This document shows, piece by piece, positions 8,434-16,645 of a stretch of 64,000 nt of DNA; the stretch's first letter is position 1, and each line of letters begins with the position of its first letter. The stretch comes from JAICMB01 sp035295125 (lineage in GTDB: Bacteria > Acidobacteriota > Terriglobia > Bryobacterales > Bryobacteraceae), in the NCBI GenBank assembly GCA_035295125.1, contig DATGJP010000063.1:124001-188000 (forward strand). The letters run 5' to 3'. The translations under genes and the position numbers were made by a program. The notes beneath the pieces are model-generated. The model saw only the letters and a program-made list of their open reading frames with translations, was not told the origin of the DNA and ran no database searches.

Positions 8434-9552
8434 CTATTGACGTGTGTTCAGATACGCGATCAGGTTAGACATGTCGTTGGGCGACAGCCGTGGCCAACTG
8501 ATATTGCGATCTTTCATTTTGGCGAGCATGGCCGGGCCGTGCGCCCACAGAATCGACACCATGCGGACGGTCGAAAACGGCGTGCCCGCGCGTGTCAATG
8601 CTGGCGCTCCTGAAGACTGATTGTTGTGGCACGATCCGCACTTCTGCGATTCAAACACCTTCTGCCCGCGCGCGGCGTCCCCGTTGGGAGAAAAGAACTG
8701 GCGAGCCCAGATGTAACTCAGAATCGTCCGCATTTCGGCATCCGACACCTGTGCCGGAGCCGTGGCTGGCGATTTGACCATGAGCGGCGCATGATTCCAC
8801 ATAGCTGCTGCCACATCGGTCAGCGTGCTGTCACCCACCAGCCTCTCGAGCGCACGCTGATCGGTATGACAATTCTCGCAGCCTTTTTCGCGCAACAAAG
8901 CCGCCCCTCCCTGCGGCGCCGGCATTTCGAATTGCAGCGTTTGCGTTCGGGTCTGCGGAAGGTTCTGTAAATAGACCAGGAGATCGGTCATATCCTGCGC
9001 CGTCAGCTCCGGCCACGGGATGTTCCGCCGCTCCATTGCCTTGCTCATCTGCGATGCATGATCGAACATCCGCGCGATGAGTGTCGTCGGATCGGTCAGA
9101 GCCTTCCACTCTGCCACCGGCGGCCCTACGCTCGATCCGCCCGCGCTGAGCGCGTGACAGGAAGCGCAGTGTTTGGCGGTAAACAGCGCCTTTCCTCGCT
9201 CCGCCTCGCCTGGTTTTTCAAAGAAATGCGACGCATAAAAGTACGCGAACAGGTCTGCCGCGTCCGATTCCGACAGCTTCGGTACGGCAATACCCTGCCT
9301 TGCCATGACCGACCACATCACCGGTGCGTGGTTCCACATCAGGCTGGTCAGAGCGGCCGGTGTATAGCTTCGGTCGAGGCGGCGGCTCAAGTCCATAGGA
9401 CTGTTTGCGCCGCCAAACGAAGCATGGCAGCTCACGCACTGCTGTTCGGCAAAAACGACGGCGCCGTGTTTAGAATCGGCCGCGTAGGGCACGTTTTCGG
9501 CGTTAACAATGGGCGATAGTGCAAGCAGGGACGCAAAGGCAACTGTCCGCAT
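8434..9552 (-). CDS. Exported tetraheme c-type cytochrome
   Basis: 372 residues with a signal peptide (about 1-18, cleavage after VNA) and four CxxCH heme c sites: CVSCH at about 39-43, CASCH at about 132-136, CENCH at about 225-229 and CGSCH at about 307-311. Spacing is regular, about 80-95 residues, and each module repeats a pattern of MWNHAPxMxxxM followed by LSxxDxxDLxAY, so the protein looks like four tandem class-I cytochrome c domains from duplication. It should carry electrons in the periplasm; donor and acceptor are unknown. It stands upstream of the ADOP gene on the same strand, 47 to 75 bases away depending on the start. Confidence 0.93.
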   Translation of the reverse strand: MRTVAFASLLALSPIVNAENVPYAADSKHGAVVFAEQQCVSCHASFGGANSPMDLSRRLDRSYTPAALTSLMWNHAPVMWSVMARQGIAVPKLSESDAADLFAYFYASHFFEKPGEAERGKALFTAKHCASCHALSAGGSSVGPPVAEWKALTDPTTLIARMFDHASQMSKAMERRNIPWPELTAQDMTDLLVYLQNLPQTRTQTLQFEMPAPQGGAALLREKGCENCHTDQRALERLVGDSTLTDVAAAMWNHAPLMVKSPATAPAQVSDAEMRTILSYIWARQFFSPNGDAARGQKVFESQKCGSCHNNQSSGAPALTRAGTPFSTVRMVSILWAHGPAMLAKMKDRNISWPRLSPNDMSNLIAYLNTRQ

Positions 9553-9977
9553 AAGGACACGTATACCGCAATTGCGTCCTACTTCCCAGTTTTACAAGTT
9601 GCCCGGTGTCGTTCCAATCCTTGGAACCGGCGCTGAAAGCGGGTAAAGGCCGGGGCCAAGCATGCTGAGAGCGCCGACGCAGATCCACCATTGACTACAC
9701 GTTTTTCGAGCGAGGCAACGCACAATAGCTCAATGCCTGCCCGACCTTGGCTAGCAACCTGCTGAGCCATAAAGGTGGCGCGGCGGTTTCGCCTGCGCAT
9801 GCCGCTTTATCAGCCCTGACACGCGTGTGGTTGCCGGTCCACAGACACATATTCTGGAACGCGGAATGGCGTTATGTCGGCTCCGCGGAAAATTCGCACC
9901 CCTTCTATGCGCTCGAAGGGTTTCGCAGGAACCAGCTAATGCCAGTCTGCGAATCGTGCGTCAGAAGAGCGGCTCAG
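9553..9977. other. 425-base intergenic stretch, no convincing gene
   Basis: No reading frame here has family features or a credible ribosome binding site. The only recognisable element is one copy of the hairpin repeat at about 9720-9806. The rest shows nothing I can name. Confidence 0.6.
9720..9806 (-). repeat. Intergenic hairpin repeat, copy 1
   Basis: Read on the minus strand, 9806-9768 gives GCGGCATGCGCAGGCG-AAAC-CGCC followed by GCGCCACCTTT and, some 30 bases later, GGGCAGGCATTGAGC. The core folds as GCAGGCG/CGCC(T)GC around an AAAC loop. The same core and flank occur at 26070-26150 and the core at 28551-28592, always between genes. This resembles a REP-like interspersed element; mobility is not shown. 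Confidence 0.7.
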
Positions 9978-10193
9978 TTAGCGAACGATGACTACGCTCT
10001 CCGGCGCAACCTCATAGCCGTCGTCCTTGGCCGTTTGAACGGCGAGCGGACGGATGACCTCATCCGTCGCGTCATTGTCGCATTTCGGCAGAGCCCGTTT
10101 TACTACCTCCTCGCCGATTTGGACGCGTACCACCCAGTGCTTTTTGTCTGTGTCCCAGGTCACTTTGGCGCTGTCTGCTTTAGTCATTGTCAT
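9978..10193 (-). CDS. Small hypothetical protein (71 aa)
   Basis: 71 residues, opening MTMTKADSAKVTWDTD, hydrophilic, with no signal peptide, helix or motif I recognise; it looks like a small beta-rich domain (KKHWVVRVQIGEEVVKRALPK, closing EVAPESVVIVR). It is accepted as real because GGCGGAGG lies seven bases before the ATG and composition is protein-like. It sits alone between a repeat-bearing gap and the second ADOP gene. Function unknown. Confidence 0.6.
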   Translation of the reverse strand: MTMTKADSAKVTWDTDKKHWVVRVQIGEEVVKRALPKCDNDATDEVIRPLAVQTAKDDGYEVAPESVVIVR

Positions 10194-10270
10194 TAGTTGG
10201 CCTCCGCCACATCTTTGTCAGAAAGCTAACACGACAGGAATTCCGCGTCAATCGGAGGCTATTGAACGGA

Positions 10271-12712
10271 TTAATCGTAACGCAGCGCGATCATTGGATC
10301 AACACTGGCGGCACGGCGTGAAGGAACGTAGGCCGCGACAGCCGCGACCATAAGGAGCACGCCCGCACCCGCGATAAACGACAGCGGGTCGCGCGTGGGT
10401 ACTGCATAAAGGAAGGCGGCCAAAAGTCGCGTCGTGCCGAGCGCCAAAACAACGCCCAGTCCGCAACCGATGACTGCCAGCCGTAACCCTTGTTTCAAAA
10501 AGTAACCAAGCACCTGGGCAGGCTGCGCGCCGACCGCCATACGGATGCCAATCTCGCGAGTCTGCTTGTTTACGACGAACGCCAATATGCCGTAAAGCCC
10601 AATCGCGGTCAGCAGCAGCGCCAATCCCGCTGCGCTGACCAAAACGGTCCGGGCCAACGCTACTGTGACGAATTCTCCGCGGATTTGCGTCATGAGAGGC
10701 GACATCTCGGTGATGGGCACGTCGGGATTGATTCTCGCGATGGCTTCCTTCAATCGAGGTAGCGCCAACTCCGGATCGCCAGCGACTCGGACACACATAC
10801 GAGAATCGATTTGTGGATCGAGGTTGTTCTGCCAAAACGGAATGAACGCCATGGGAAGCCTCGGCATCAGGCCGCTGCGGAACTGCGAATCCTTGACAAC
10901 GCCGACCACACGATACGGACTGTTATTCAAGATCAGGATTTGGCCCGTGGCAGCATGGCCAGGCCATGTCGTGGCGGCAAGACTTTCGTTCACAATCGCG
11001 ACTCGCGGCGATGCCGGAAGGTCGTGATCGTTGAAATCGCGGCCGGCGACAAACGGAATCCGAAGAGTCTCAAAATATCGGGGGCCAATCTCCTGGGCAT
11101 TCACCACGCCCTGGGCTTCCTTGGGGGATCGCTCTTGACCAGGTAGCGACATGCTTAACTTGCGACCTGTGCCCCACACGTAACCGCTGCCGCCATTCGT
11201 GAGACTAACGGAGGTCACACCAGGGAACGATTCCAATCGGCGAATTACTTCACGCGTGAACTGCTGGGCTTGCGCCGATGAATAGTTCACCAGCAAGGGC
11301 CGTAGCCGTAATAACGCCACGTTACGCGGATCGAAGTTCTGCCCGGCCTCGAGATGCGCCACACTACGCGCCACCAGGGCAGCACCCACCAGCAAGGCAA
11401 GTGATAACGCAATTTGGGTGGCCACGAGGACCGTTCGCACGGCCCCCTTACCGCCGCCGTTCTCCCGCAAAGTAGGGGCGGTATCCTGTCGGGCCGCCTG
11501 GAGGGCGGGAAGCACACCGAATAAGACTCCGGTCAACAGGGAAAGTGCCGCCGCGTATGCGATGGTTCGCAGGTTGGGGTCAACGTCGTAAAATGGCGAT
11601 CCATCGCTCGAAGTGCCTGAAAAGTAGCTCATCAGGAGACGGGCCGTCCATAGCGACAACATCAGGCCCAAAGCTCCGCCGACTGCCGACAGTACAACGC
11701 TTTCGGTCAGGAGTTGGCGCAGTATGCGCGCGCGCCCCGCGCCAAGCGAAAGACGCAGCGCAATTTCCTTCGCCCGCCCAGCGCCGCGTGCAACCATCAG
11801 GCCCGCCAGGTTCACGCACGCGATTAGCAATAACGCCGCTGCAGCCGTCGCCAGCAGCCGGGCAATTTCCAGATTGCCCTTTTGATCGCCAATGCGCGCG
11901 CCTGTGGCGGGCGTCGCCCATGCGCTGGAAGCAATATCTTTTCCGGGGTTCGAGGCGGCAAACCGCCCCATGAGTGCTTCGACTTCCGCGGTAGCCTCGC
12001 GCCCCGTCTTCCCGACGCGGAGCCGGCCGAGAATCTCGAGCGGAGTGCACTCGGCGTCCTGCAGAGCATCACACCACCGGTACCCGGTATGCAGCATCAT
12101 GGCAGGCATCCAGAGCTGATTGGGCTCGTACCCGACCTCAATTCCGGTGAACGATTGCGGCGCCACGCCGATCACTGCAAACTTCCTGCGATTCACCGTA
12201 ATGGTTTTGCCGATTACGCCAGGGTCGGCCGCAAACCAGGAGCGCCACAAGCCGTAGCTGATGACGGCCACGGCGTCGCGATCCGGGGTTGCATCCTCGC
12301 TCACTTCGAAAAATCGCCCAAGATATGGCGCGACGCCCAGGGTCGGGAAGTAATTCGCTGAAACCACCGCGCCCTGGAGTTCTGAGGTGTGATTACCGGT
12401 GCTCACATATAACGGTGCGGTGGAATAGTGCGCGACGACCTGGTCCAGCGTCAGCGAGTGGTCGCGCAAGTATTGAAACGCCGGATACGAGAAAAACCGG
12501 GCATCGCTCCTATGATCCTTGCCCAACACCCGGACCAATCTGCCGGAGTCCTTAACGGGCAGTTCGCGCAAGTACACTGCGTCGACGAAGCTAAAGACCG
12601 TAACGTTGGCTGCGATGCCCAGAGCGATCGTGCCAATAGCGATGAGGGTGAAGGTTGGGGTCCGGCCGAGGGTGCGAATTGCGTAACGAAAATCACTCAC
12701 CAGCGAACCCAT
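10271..12712 (-). CDS. ADOP-family permease paired with PadR
   Basis: 813 residues, ATG start, without the extra prefix of the first ADOP gene. Layout: short amphipathic lead (MGSLVSDFRYAIRTLGRTP), helix at about 20-42, MacB core to about 260, a three-helix FtsX unit at about 275-420 with GRAKEIALRLSLGAGRARILRQLLTESV, a second core at about 450-650, and a second FtsX unit ending VPSRRAASVDPMIALRYD; the second hallmark patch is TREIGIRMAVGAQPAQVL. No ATPase partner is adjacent. It lies 108 bases downstream of the padR gene on the same strand, the common acidobacterial PadR-ADOP arrangement, so regulation by that repressor is likely. Substrate unknown. Confidence 0.93.
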   Translation of the reverse strand: MGSLVSDFRYAIRTLGRTPTFTLIAIGTIALGIAANVTVFSFVDAVYLRELPVKDSGRLVRVLGKDHRSDARFFSYPAFQYLRDHSLTLDQVVAHYSTAPLYVSTGNHTSELQGAVVSANYFPTLGVAPYLGRFFEVSEDATPDRDAVAVISYGLWRSWFAADPGVIGKTITVNRRKFAVIGVAPQSFTGIEVGYEPNQLWMPAMMLHTGYRWCDALQDAECTPLEILGRLRVGKTGREATAEVEALMGRFAASNPGKDIASSAWATPATGARIGDQKGNLEIARLLATAAAALLLIACVNLAGLMVARGAGRAKEIALRLSLGAGRARILRQLLTESVVLSAVGGALGLMLSLWTARLLMSYFSGTSSDGSPFYDVDPNLRTIAYAAALSLLTGVLFGVLPALQAARQDTAPTLRENGGGKGAVRTVLVATQIALSLALLVGAALVARSVAHLEAGQNFDPRNVALLRLRPLLVNYSSAQAQQFTREVIRRLESFPGVTSVSLTNGGSGYVWGTGRKLSMSLPGQERSPKEAQGVVNAQEIGPRYFETLRIPFVAGRDFNDHDLPASPRVAIVNESLAATTWPGHAATGQILILNNSPYRVVGVVKDSQFRSGLMPRLPMAFIPFWQNNLDPQIDSRMCVRVAGDPELALPRLKEAIARINPDVPITEMSPLMTQIRGEFVTVALARTVLVSAAGLALLLTAIGLYGILAFVVNKQTREIGIRMAVGAQPAQVLGYFLKQGLRLAVIGCGLGVVLALGTTRLLAAFLYAVPTRDPLSFIAGAGVLLMVAAVAAYVPSRRAASVDPMIALRYD

Positions 12713-12820
12713 CCCCGAACGCTCGGCAATTGATTGGCCAACCTAACAGGCTTGCAACTGGCACGTCCTGGGCACCTGACCGTTCGAAAATGAAAACGGC
12801 TGTGCGATCACGAACAGCAT

Positions 12821-13186
12821 TTAGGTAGCCGGCTGGATCACGCGGCGAATTGCCGCCATAACCTTGTCGAACTCGCTGAGCTCGAAACTCAGTTGTTTCC
12901 GTCCTGCCGGAGTGAGGCTGTAATACCTGGCACGGCGATTGTTTTCCGACTGCGCCCATTCCGCCACCACCCAGCCTTTTATCAGCATCCGTTGCAGGGC
13001 TGGATACAGGGAACCCTCTTCCACCTGGAGCACGTCGTCCGACATCTGCTGAATGTGTTGCGCGATGCCGTACCCGTGCATTTTCCCCCGGCTCAGGGTT
13101 TTCAGGATGAGCATGTACAGCGTGCCGGGAGGAATTTCGGTCCGGGTTGTCGGTTCGCTACGCTCCATAGTTAGACTATGGAGCAT
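12821..13186 (-). CDS. PadR-family transcriptional repressor
   Basis: Winged-helix PadR regulator; 121 residues from ATG 13186, or 115 from ATG 13168. Hallmarks are PPGTLYMLILKTLSRGKMHGYGIAQHIQQ, then VEEGSLYPALQRMLIKGWVVAEW and the wing RRARYYSLTPAGRKQL; a short C-terminal dimerisation helix follows. The sequence from residue 7 (MERSEPTTRTEIPPGTLY) resembles usual PadR starts, but only the 13186 start has a purine-rich upstream (CAGGGGCAGGGGC), so the choice is open. Both starts touch a perfect palindrome, which points to autoregulation. It probably also represses the downstream ADOP permease gene. Inducer unknown. Confidence 0.93.
   Translation of the reverse strand: MLHSLTMERSEPTTRTEIPPGTLYMLILKTLSRGKMHGYGIAQHIQQMSDDVLQVEEGSLYPALQRMLIKGWVVAEWAQSENNRRARYYSLTPAGRKQLSFELSEFDKVMAAIRRVIQPAT
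13162..13184. promoter_or_regulatory. Perfect 23-base palindrome over the padR start, probable PadR operator
   Basis: GCTCCATAG at 13162-13170 and CTATGGAGC at 13176-13184 are exact inverted halves with a five-base centre. The palindrome includes the internal ATG at 13168 and touches the ATG at 13186. Position and symmetry fit a repressor-dimer site; identity as the PadR site is inferred. Confidence 0.7.
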
Positions 13187-13209
13187 GCCCCTGCCCCTGT
13201 CAAGTTCGG

Positions 13210-14655
13210 CTAGTCGTGCATCGCCAGCATAGCCGCCATCAAATCGATCCCGTCCCAGAGATTTTGCAGCCGGATATTCTCGTTGAAGCTGTGCTGGTTG
13301 TTGTCGTGATTCGCAATCGGCACTGTGATCGTGGGCGACCCGAGAATCTGGGAAATCATGTAGAGCGGCACGCTGCCGCCCATGGTCGGCAGCTTTACCA
13401 CCGGTCCCTTGATGCTATCCGCCGTCCGAAGCACCAGACGCGAAATGGGTAAATCCATGGAGGTGCGCTCGGCGTTGTATCCGCCCTCCTTGCTAACCAC
13501 TTTCGCGACTTTGGCATGCGACATCAGCGTGTCCTGGTCCGGGTCGTGATCGACAATAAAGAACCCCTGCTTCCGGATGTGCTCGATCACCCTCTTCTCC
13601 GTGGCTGTGTGATCCATGCCCTTCACCAATCGCATATCAATGCTCGCCGTCGCGGTTGCCGGGATGACGTTGCTGGCCTGCGCGCCGATTCGTGAGCTAC
13701 CCATCCCGCGGACGTTCAGAGACGGCAGGTTAAGCATGTCTACCAGCTTCCGCCCGCCGCCTTCCGTGCTGCCGAGCCAAAGCTCGTGCTTGAGGTCTTC
13801 ATCCACGTCCGGGGCTTCGGCGATAGCGCGCTTCTCAGTCTCGCTCAGCGGCGCGATTCCTGTGTAGAATCCGTCCACGAGCACCTTCCCGTTGTCGTCT
13901 TTCATCGAAGCCAGCAGGCGGGCGAGCATCATCGCCGGGTTCGGCGCCCAATTCCCGTAATGGCCGCTGTGCAGCTCATGATGAGGACCGTAGAGCGTGA
14001 TATCGAGCATGGTCACGCCGCGCGCTCCGAAAACAATCTGCTGGCGCCGGCTCTGATGCACTGGACCATCGCAGATCAACCACACGTCCGCTTTCAACAA
14101 CTCTTTATTGGCCGCGATAATCTTGTCGAGATGCTTTGAGCCCGCTTCCTCCTCGCCCTCGAATACGAACTTAATATTCGAGCCCAATGGGATTTTCGCG
14201 TCGCGCAGCCCATCCAAAGCGGTGGCGATGGCGATAATCGGCGCCTTGTCGTCGGAAGCGGAGCGCGCCCAGATACGATCGTCCTTGATCACCGGTTTCC
14301 ACGGATCCGTCGCCCACTCCTTGGGATCGAGCGGCTGGCCGTCATAATGCGCGTAGAAGACAATCGTGCGTGTGGCGCCCGGCGTTGCGATCTCGCCATA
14401 GACCACGGGTGGAGCACCAGGCGTTTCCAGCAGCCGGGTATGCACGCCGCGCTTTTCCAGGATCGCGGCAACGGCTGCTGCGTTACGCCGGATGTTCGCC
14501 GTGTCAGAGGCGATGTTCGGGATTGCCAGCAGTTCGGTGAACTCAGCCAGGATGGCGCGCTCGTGCGCAATTCGCCACTTTTGCGCAGCCTGGGCCGCGG
14601 GGTTCTCGGCGGAACAAATAGAGAGGCAGGCGAAGAAAAGCAGAAATCGATTCAT
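13210..14655 (-). CDS. Exported M20-family metallopeptidase
   Basis: 481 residues with a cleavable signal (MNRFLLFFACLSICSAE). It has the M20 dinuclear-zinc fold: AHYDGQ at about 102-107 supplies the first histidine, ARSASDDKAP at about 129-138 the bridging Asp, FEGEEEAGS at about 163-171 the catalytic Glu and a ligand, and CDGP at about 195-198 another ligand. The dimerisation/lid domain follows (GPHHELHSGHYGNWAPNPAMML), and the last histidine is near SFNE at the C-terminus. M20 members of this shape hydrolyse dipeptides or short peptides; exact specificity is not readable. It is a single gene, divergent from the methyltransferase gene. Confidence 0.93.
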   Translation of the reverse strand: MNRFLLFFACLSICSAENPAAQAAQKWRIAHERAILAEFTELLAIPNIASDTANIRRNAAAVAAILEKRGVHTRLLETPGAPPVVYGEIATPGATRTIVFYAHYDGQPLDPKEWATDPWKPVIKDDRIWARSASDDKAPIIAIATALDGLRDAKIPLGSNIKFVFEGEEEAGSKHLDKIIAANKELLKADVWLICDGPVHQSRRQQIVFGARGVTMLDITLYGPHHELHSGHYGNWAPNPAMMLARLLASMKDDNGKVLVDGFYTGIAPLSETEKRAIAEAPDVDEDLKHELWLGSTEGGGRKLVDMLNLPSLNVRGMGSSRIGAQASNVIPATATASIDMRLVKGMDHTATEKRVIEHIRKQGFFIVDHDPDQDTLMSHAKVAKVVSKEGGYNAERTSMDLPISRLVLRTADSIKGPVVKLPTMGGSVPLYMISQILGSPTITVPIANHDNNQHSFNENIRLQNLWDGIDLMAAMLAMHD

Positions 14656-14714
14656 TCGGGGCTCACCGAGAATAACATGCCGTCAAACACATCTGGGACA
14701 CTACAGCAAGGACC

Positions 14715-16097
14715 GTGGTTGTCGAAAGTCTCAAGGAAACGCTTCTCTCGCGCGGCTTCAACACGGATTCGCTCCACTCCTTGCTCGGACCCGTGCAACT
14801 CGATGCCGTCCAGGCCAGTCCGTCGCCGCGGCTTTTGTACCTCACTCGCGAATCTGCGCCACTCCATACACTCGTTCGCCTCTTCCTGCTTGGCGTACCA
14901 GTTCCGCAATCGGCTGCTGCCGCTGCGCTTCGTCCCCTTCCGCTCCGTGATCTGGTCCGAGCCCGCGTTTTGAAGTTCACGGGCGACTCCGCCATTGCGC
15001 GAATGCGAATCGCGTCCTACGGCGACCAGATGATCGCTTTCGATGGCCCGGATCAGGCGAAGAAGCGCGATTTCGTGCCCGGCCCATCCGACAGCAGCAT
15101 ATTTCTGACGTTGTTTACGATTCGACGGCGGTTCGCCAGCGTGCTTGATCTCGGCGCGGGTTGCGGAGTACAGTCGCTGTGGGCTGCGCAACACAGTACG
15201 GCCGCCTGGGCAACCGATATCAATCCCAGAGCCCTCGAATTCGTACGCTTCAACGCCGCATTGAACGGTATTCGTGCCATCCGCCCGCGCCTTGGAGATG
15301 CCTTTGAGCCCGTAAAGCGCCGCCGCTTCGATCTGATCCTCGGCAACCTGCCATTCGTCGTCGGCCCCAAAATTCGGCTTACCTACCGCGACAATTCCCG
15401 GCCTCTCGATTCCTTCGCTCAGGAAATCGTTCGAGACGCGCCCGCTCATTTGTCAACGGGCGGGTTTGCTCAGTTCCTGTTTCAATGGGTCGAGCTCGCC
15501 GGCGAACCATGGCGGGAACGCGTCGCCAACTGGTTCCAAGGCACGGGTTGCGATGCCTGGCTGATCAAAACCACATCGCAGACCCCCGATCTTTACGTAG
15601 AGAAATGGCTGAATGAGACCGAACCGACTTCCGCGACGGCCGCGCGGTTCGCGGGATGGATGAAATACCTGGAGCGCGTTCGTGTCACGGCCATCCATAC
15701 CGGAGCCGTCACGATGCGCTATTCACCAGCCCGGCGGAACTGGCTGCGCATCGATGAGACCTCGATGCGTGCCACTGCGCCCCTCGGCGACACAATCCTC
15801 CGGCGATTCGAGGCCACCGACTATGTAAGCACCCTGACTGACGATCATCAGGTCTTACGCCTCAGACCGAAACTCGCGTTGGGGGTACGAATTGTCCGAA
15901 AGTACGGTGAGTTATGTCAACTGGTGCTTCACACTGAATTCCAAGACACCCTGCTTGCTGATGTAAGAGTGACACACCTGGATGGGCTGAAAACCGTACG
16001 AGAGTTATTAAAATCAACAGCTAATACCGCTTCGGCGCGCTTACTTGCCGATGTCCGTGAAGCTGTCGAGCGCGGTTTCCTGGATACTACCGCTTAG
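14715..16097 (+). CDS. SAM-dependent methyltransferase, HemK/PrmA-like fold
   Basis: 460 residues from a GTG preceded by CAAGGA. An N-terminal domain (about 1-115, opening ESLKETLLSRGFNTDSL) precedes a Rossmann methyltransferase: motif I VLDLGAGCGVQSLWAA at about 142-157, acidic motif II ATDINPRAL at about 167-175, DAFEP, and the catalytic tetrapeptide NLPF at about 211-214 in place of the usual NPPY/F. A C-terminal region of about 180 residues (EATDYVSTLTDDHQVLRL) is less familiar. NPPF-type enzymes methylate glutamine or base amino groups; with Leu replacing Pro the substrate is uncertain. No partner gene is adjacent. Confidence 0.8.
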   Translation: MVVESLKETLLSRGFNTDSLHSLLGPVQLDAVQASPSPRLLYLTRESAPLHTLVRLFLLGVPVPQSAAAAALRPLPLRDLVRARVLKFTGDSAIARMRIASYGDQMIAFDGPDQAKKRDFVPGPSDSSIFLTLFTIRRRFASVLDLGAGCGVQSLWAAQHSTAAWATDINPRALEFVRFNAALNGIRAIRPRLGDAFEPVKRRRFDLILGNLPFVVGPKIRLTYRDNSRPLDSFAQEIVRDAPAHLSTGGFAQFLFQWVELAGEPWRERVANWFQGTGCDAWLIKTTSQTPDLYVEKWLNETEPTSATAARFAGWMKYLERVRVTAIHTGAVTMRYSPARRNWLRIDETSMRATAPLGDTILRRFEATDYVSTLTDDHQVLRLRPKLALGVRIVRKYGELCQLVLHTEFQDTLLADVRVTHLDGLKTVRELLKSTANTASARLLADVREAVERGFLDTTA

Positions 16098-16645
16098 TAC
16101 AGGACCACTCCACACTACCCCCAAAAGAGGTGTCGCAAACTCCCCTTCGGCGTGCTACAAAGCAAGGCCTGAAGAGCAAATAATGGTTCTTTCGTAGTAC
16201 CAGAGGGCGCGAAACTATGGATCTACTTTTTGGGGATAATCGGCCGGAAGCATGCCTTGCAGTGGGGTTGGATTGCCGAACCTGTGTCGAACGGTCGGCG
16301 GCCAACCTGGCTCAGATCTGCCATGGACTCGATTCAGCGGGGCTTCACCGCATATTCTTCCAGATGTATCCGTCCGAGGGTTGTTCGCCGATGGCCGGCG
16401 GCTTTGCGCTCTCCTACTATGAAGCCAAGACACCGCTCATTCGCCTCGGCGTCGCTGCGGCTGCCTGAGGGCATTCCGTCACAAATCTGTCGTACCAGTA
16501 CCGCAAGCCACCGCCTATAATAAGTTGAACAACCGAAAGCCTGGGTCAGACAAGAAAGCGGTGCTCCCTGTAGTGCTCCTCTTCTAACGTTTGCCTCATT
16601 TCGTCCGAAATAGTAAACGAGCCAAGTAGCAGAAGAATCGAAGAC
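16098..16645. other. 548-base gap before the giant secreted-protein gene
   Basis: A frame at 16217-16468 could encode 83 residues, but it has no ribosome binding site or family resemblance and is not called. The stretch may hold the long leader and promoter of the downstream gene. I see no confirmed riboswitch or repeat in it. Confidence 0.5.

Noticed and set aside
9747..10196. 149-codon plus-strand frame
   Set aside because: It runs through the hairpin repeat and is antisense to the small 71-residue gene that has a strong ribosome binding site.
14652..15449. Long open frame on the minus strand (265 codons)
   Set aside because: It is antisense to the methyltransferase gene, has no family features, and the plus-strand frame carries clear motifs.
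16155..16250. Sequence with faint resemblance to a c-di-GMP riboswitch (GCGAAACTATGG) before the giant secreted-protein gene
   Set aside because: The conserved upstream core of the GEMM motif is not present and the pairing could not be completed by eye.
16217..16468. 83-codon plus-strand frame in the gap before the giant gene
   Set aside because: No ribosome binding site, no family resemblance, and overlapping frames on both strands are similarly open.
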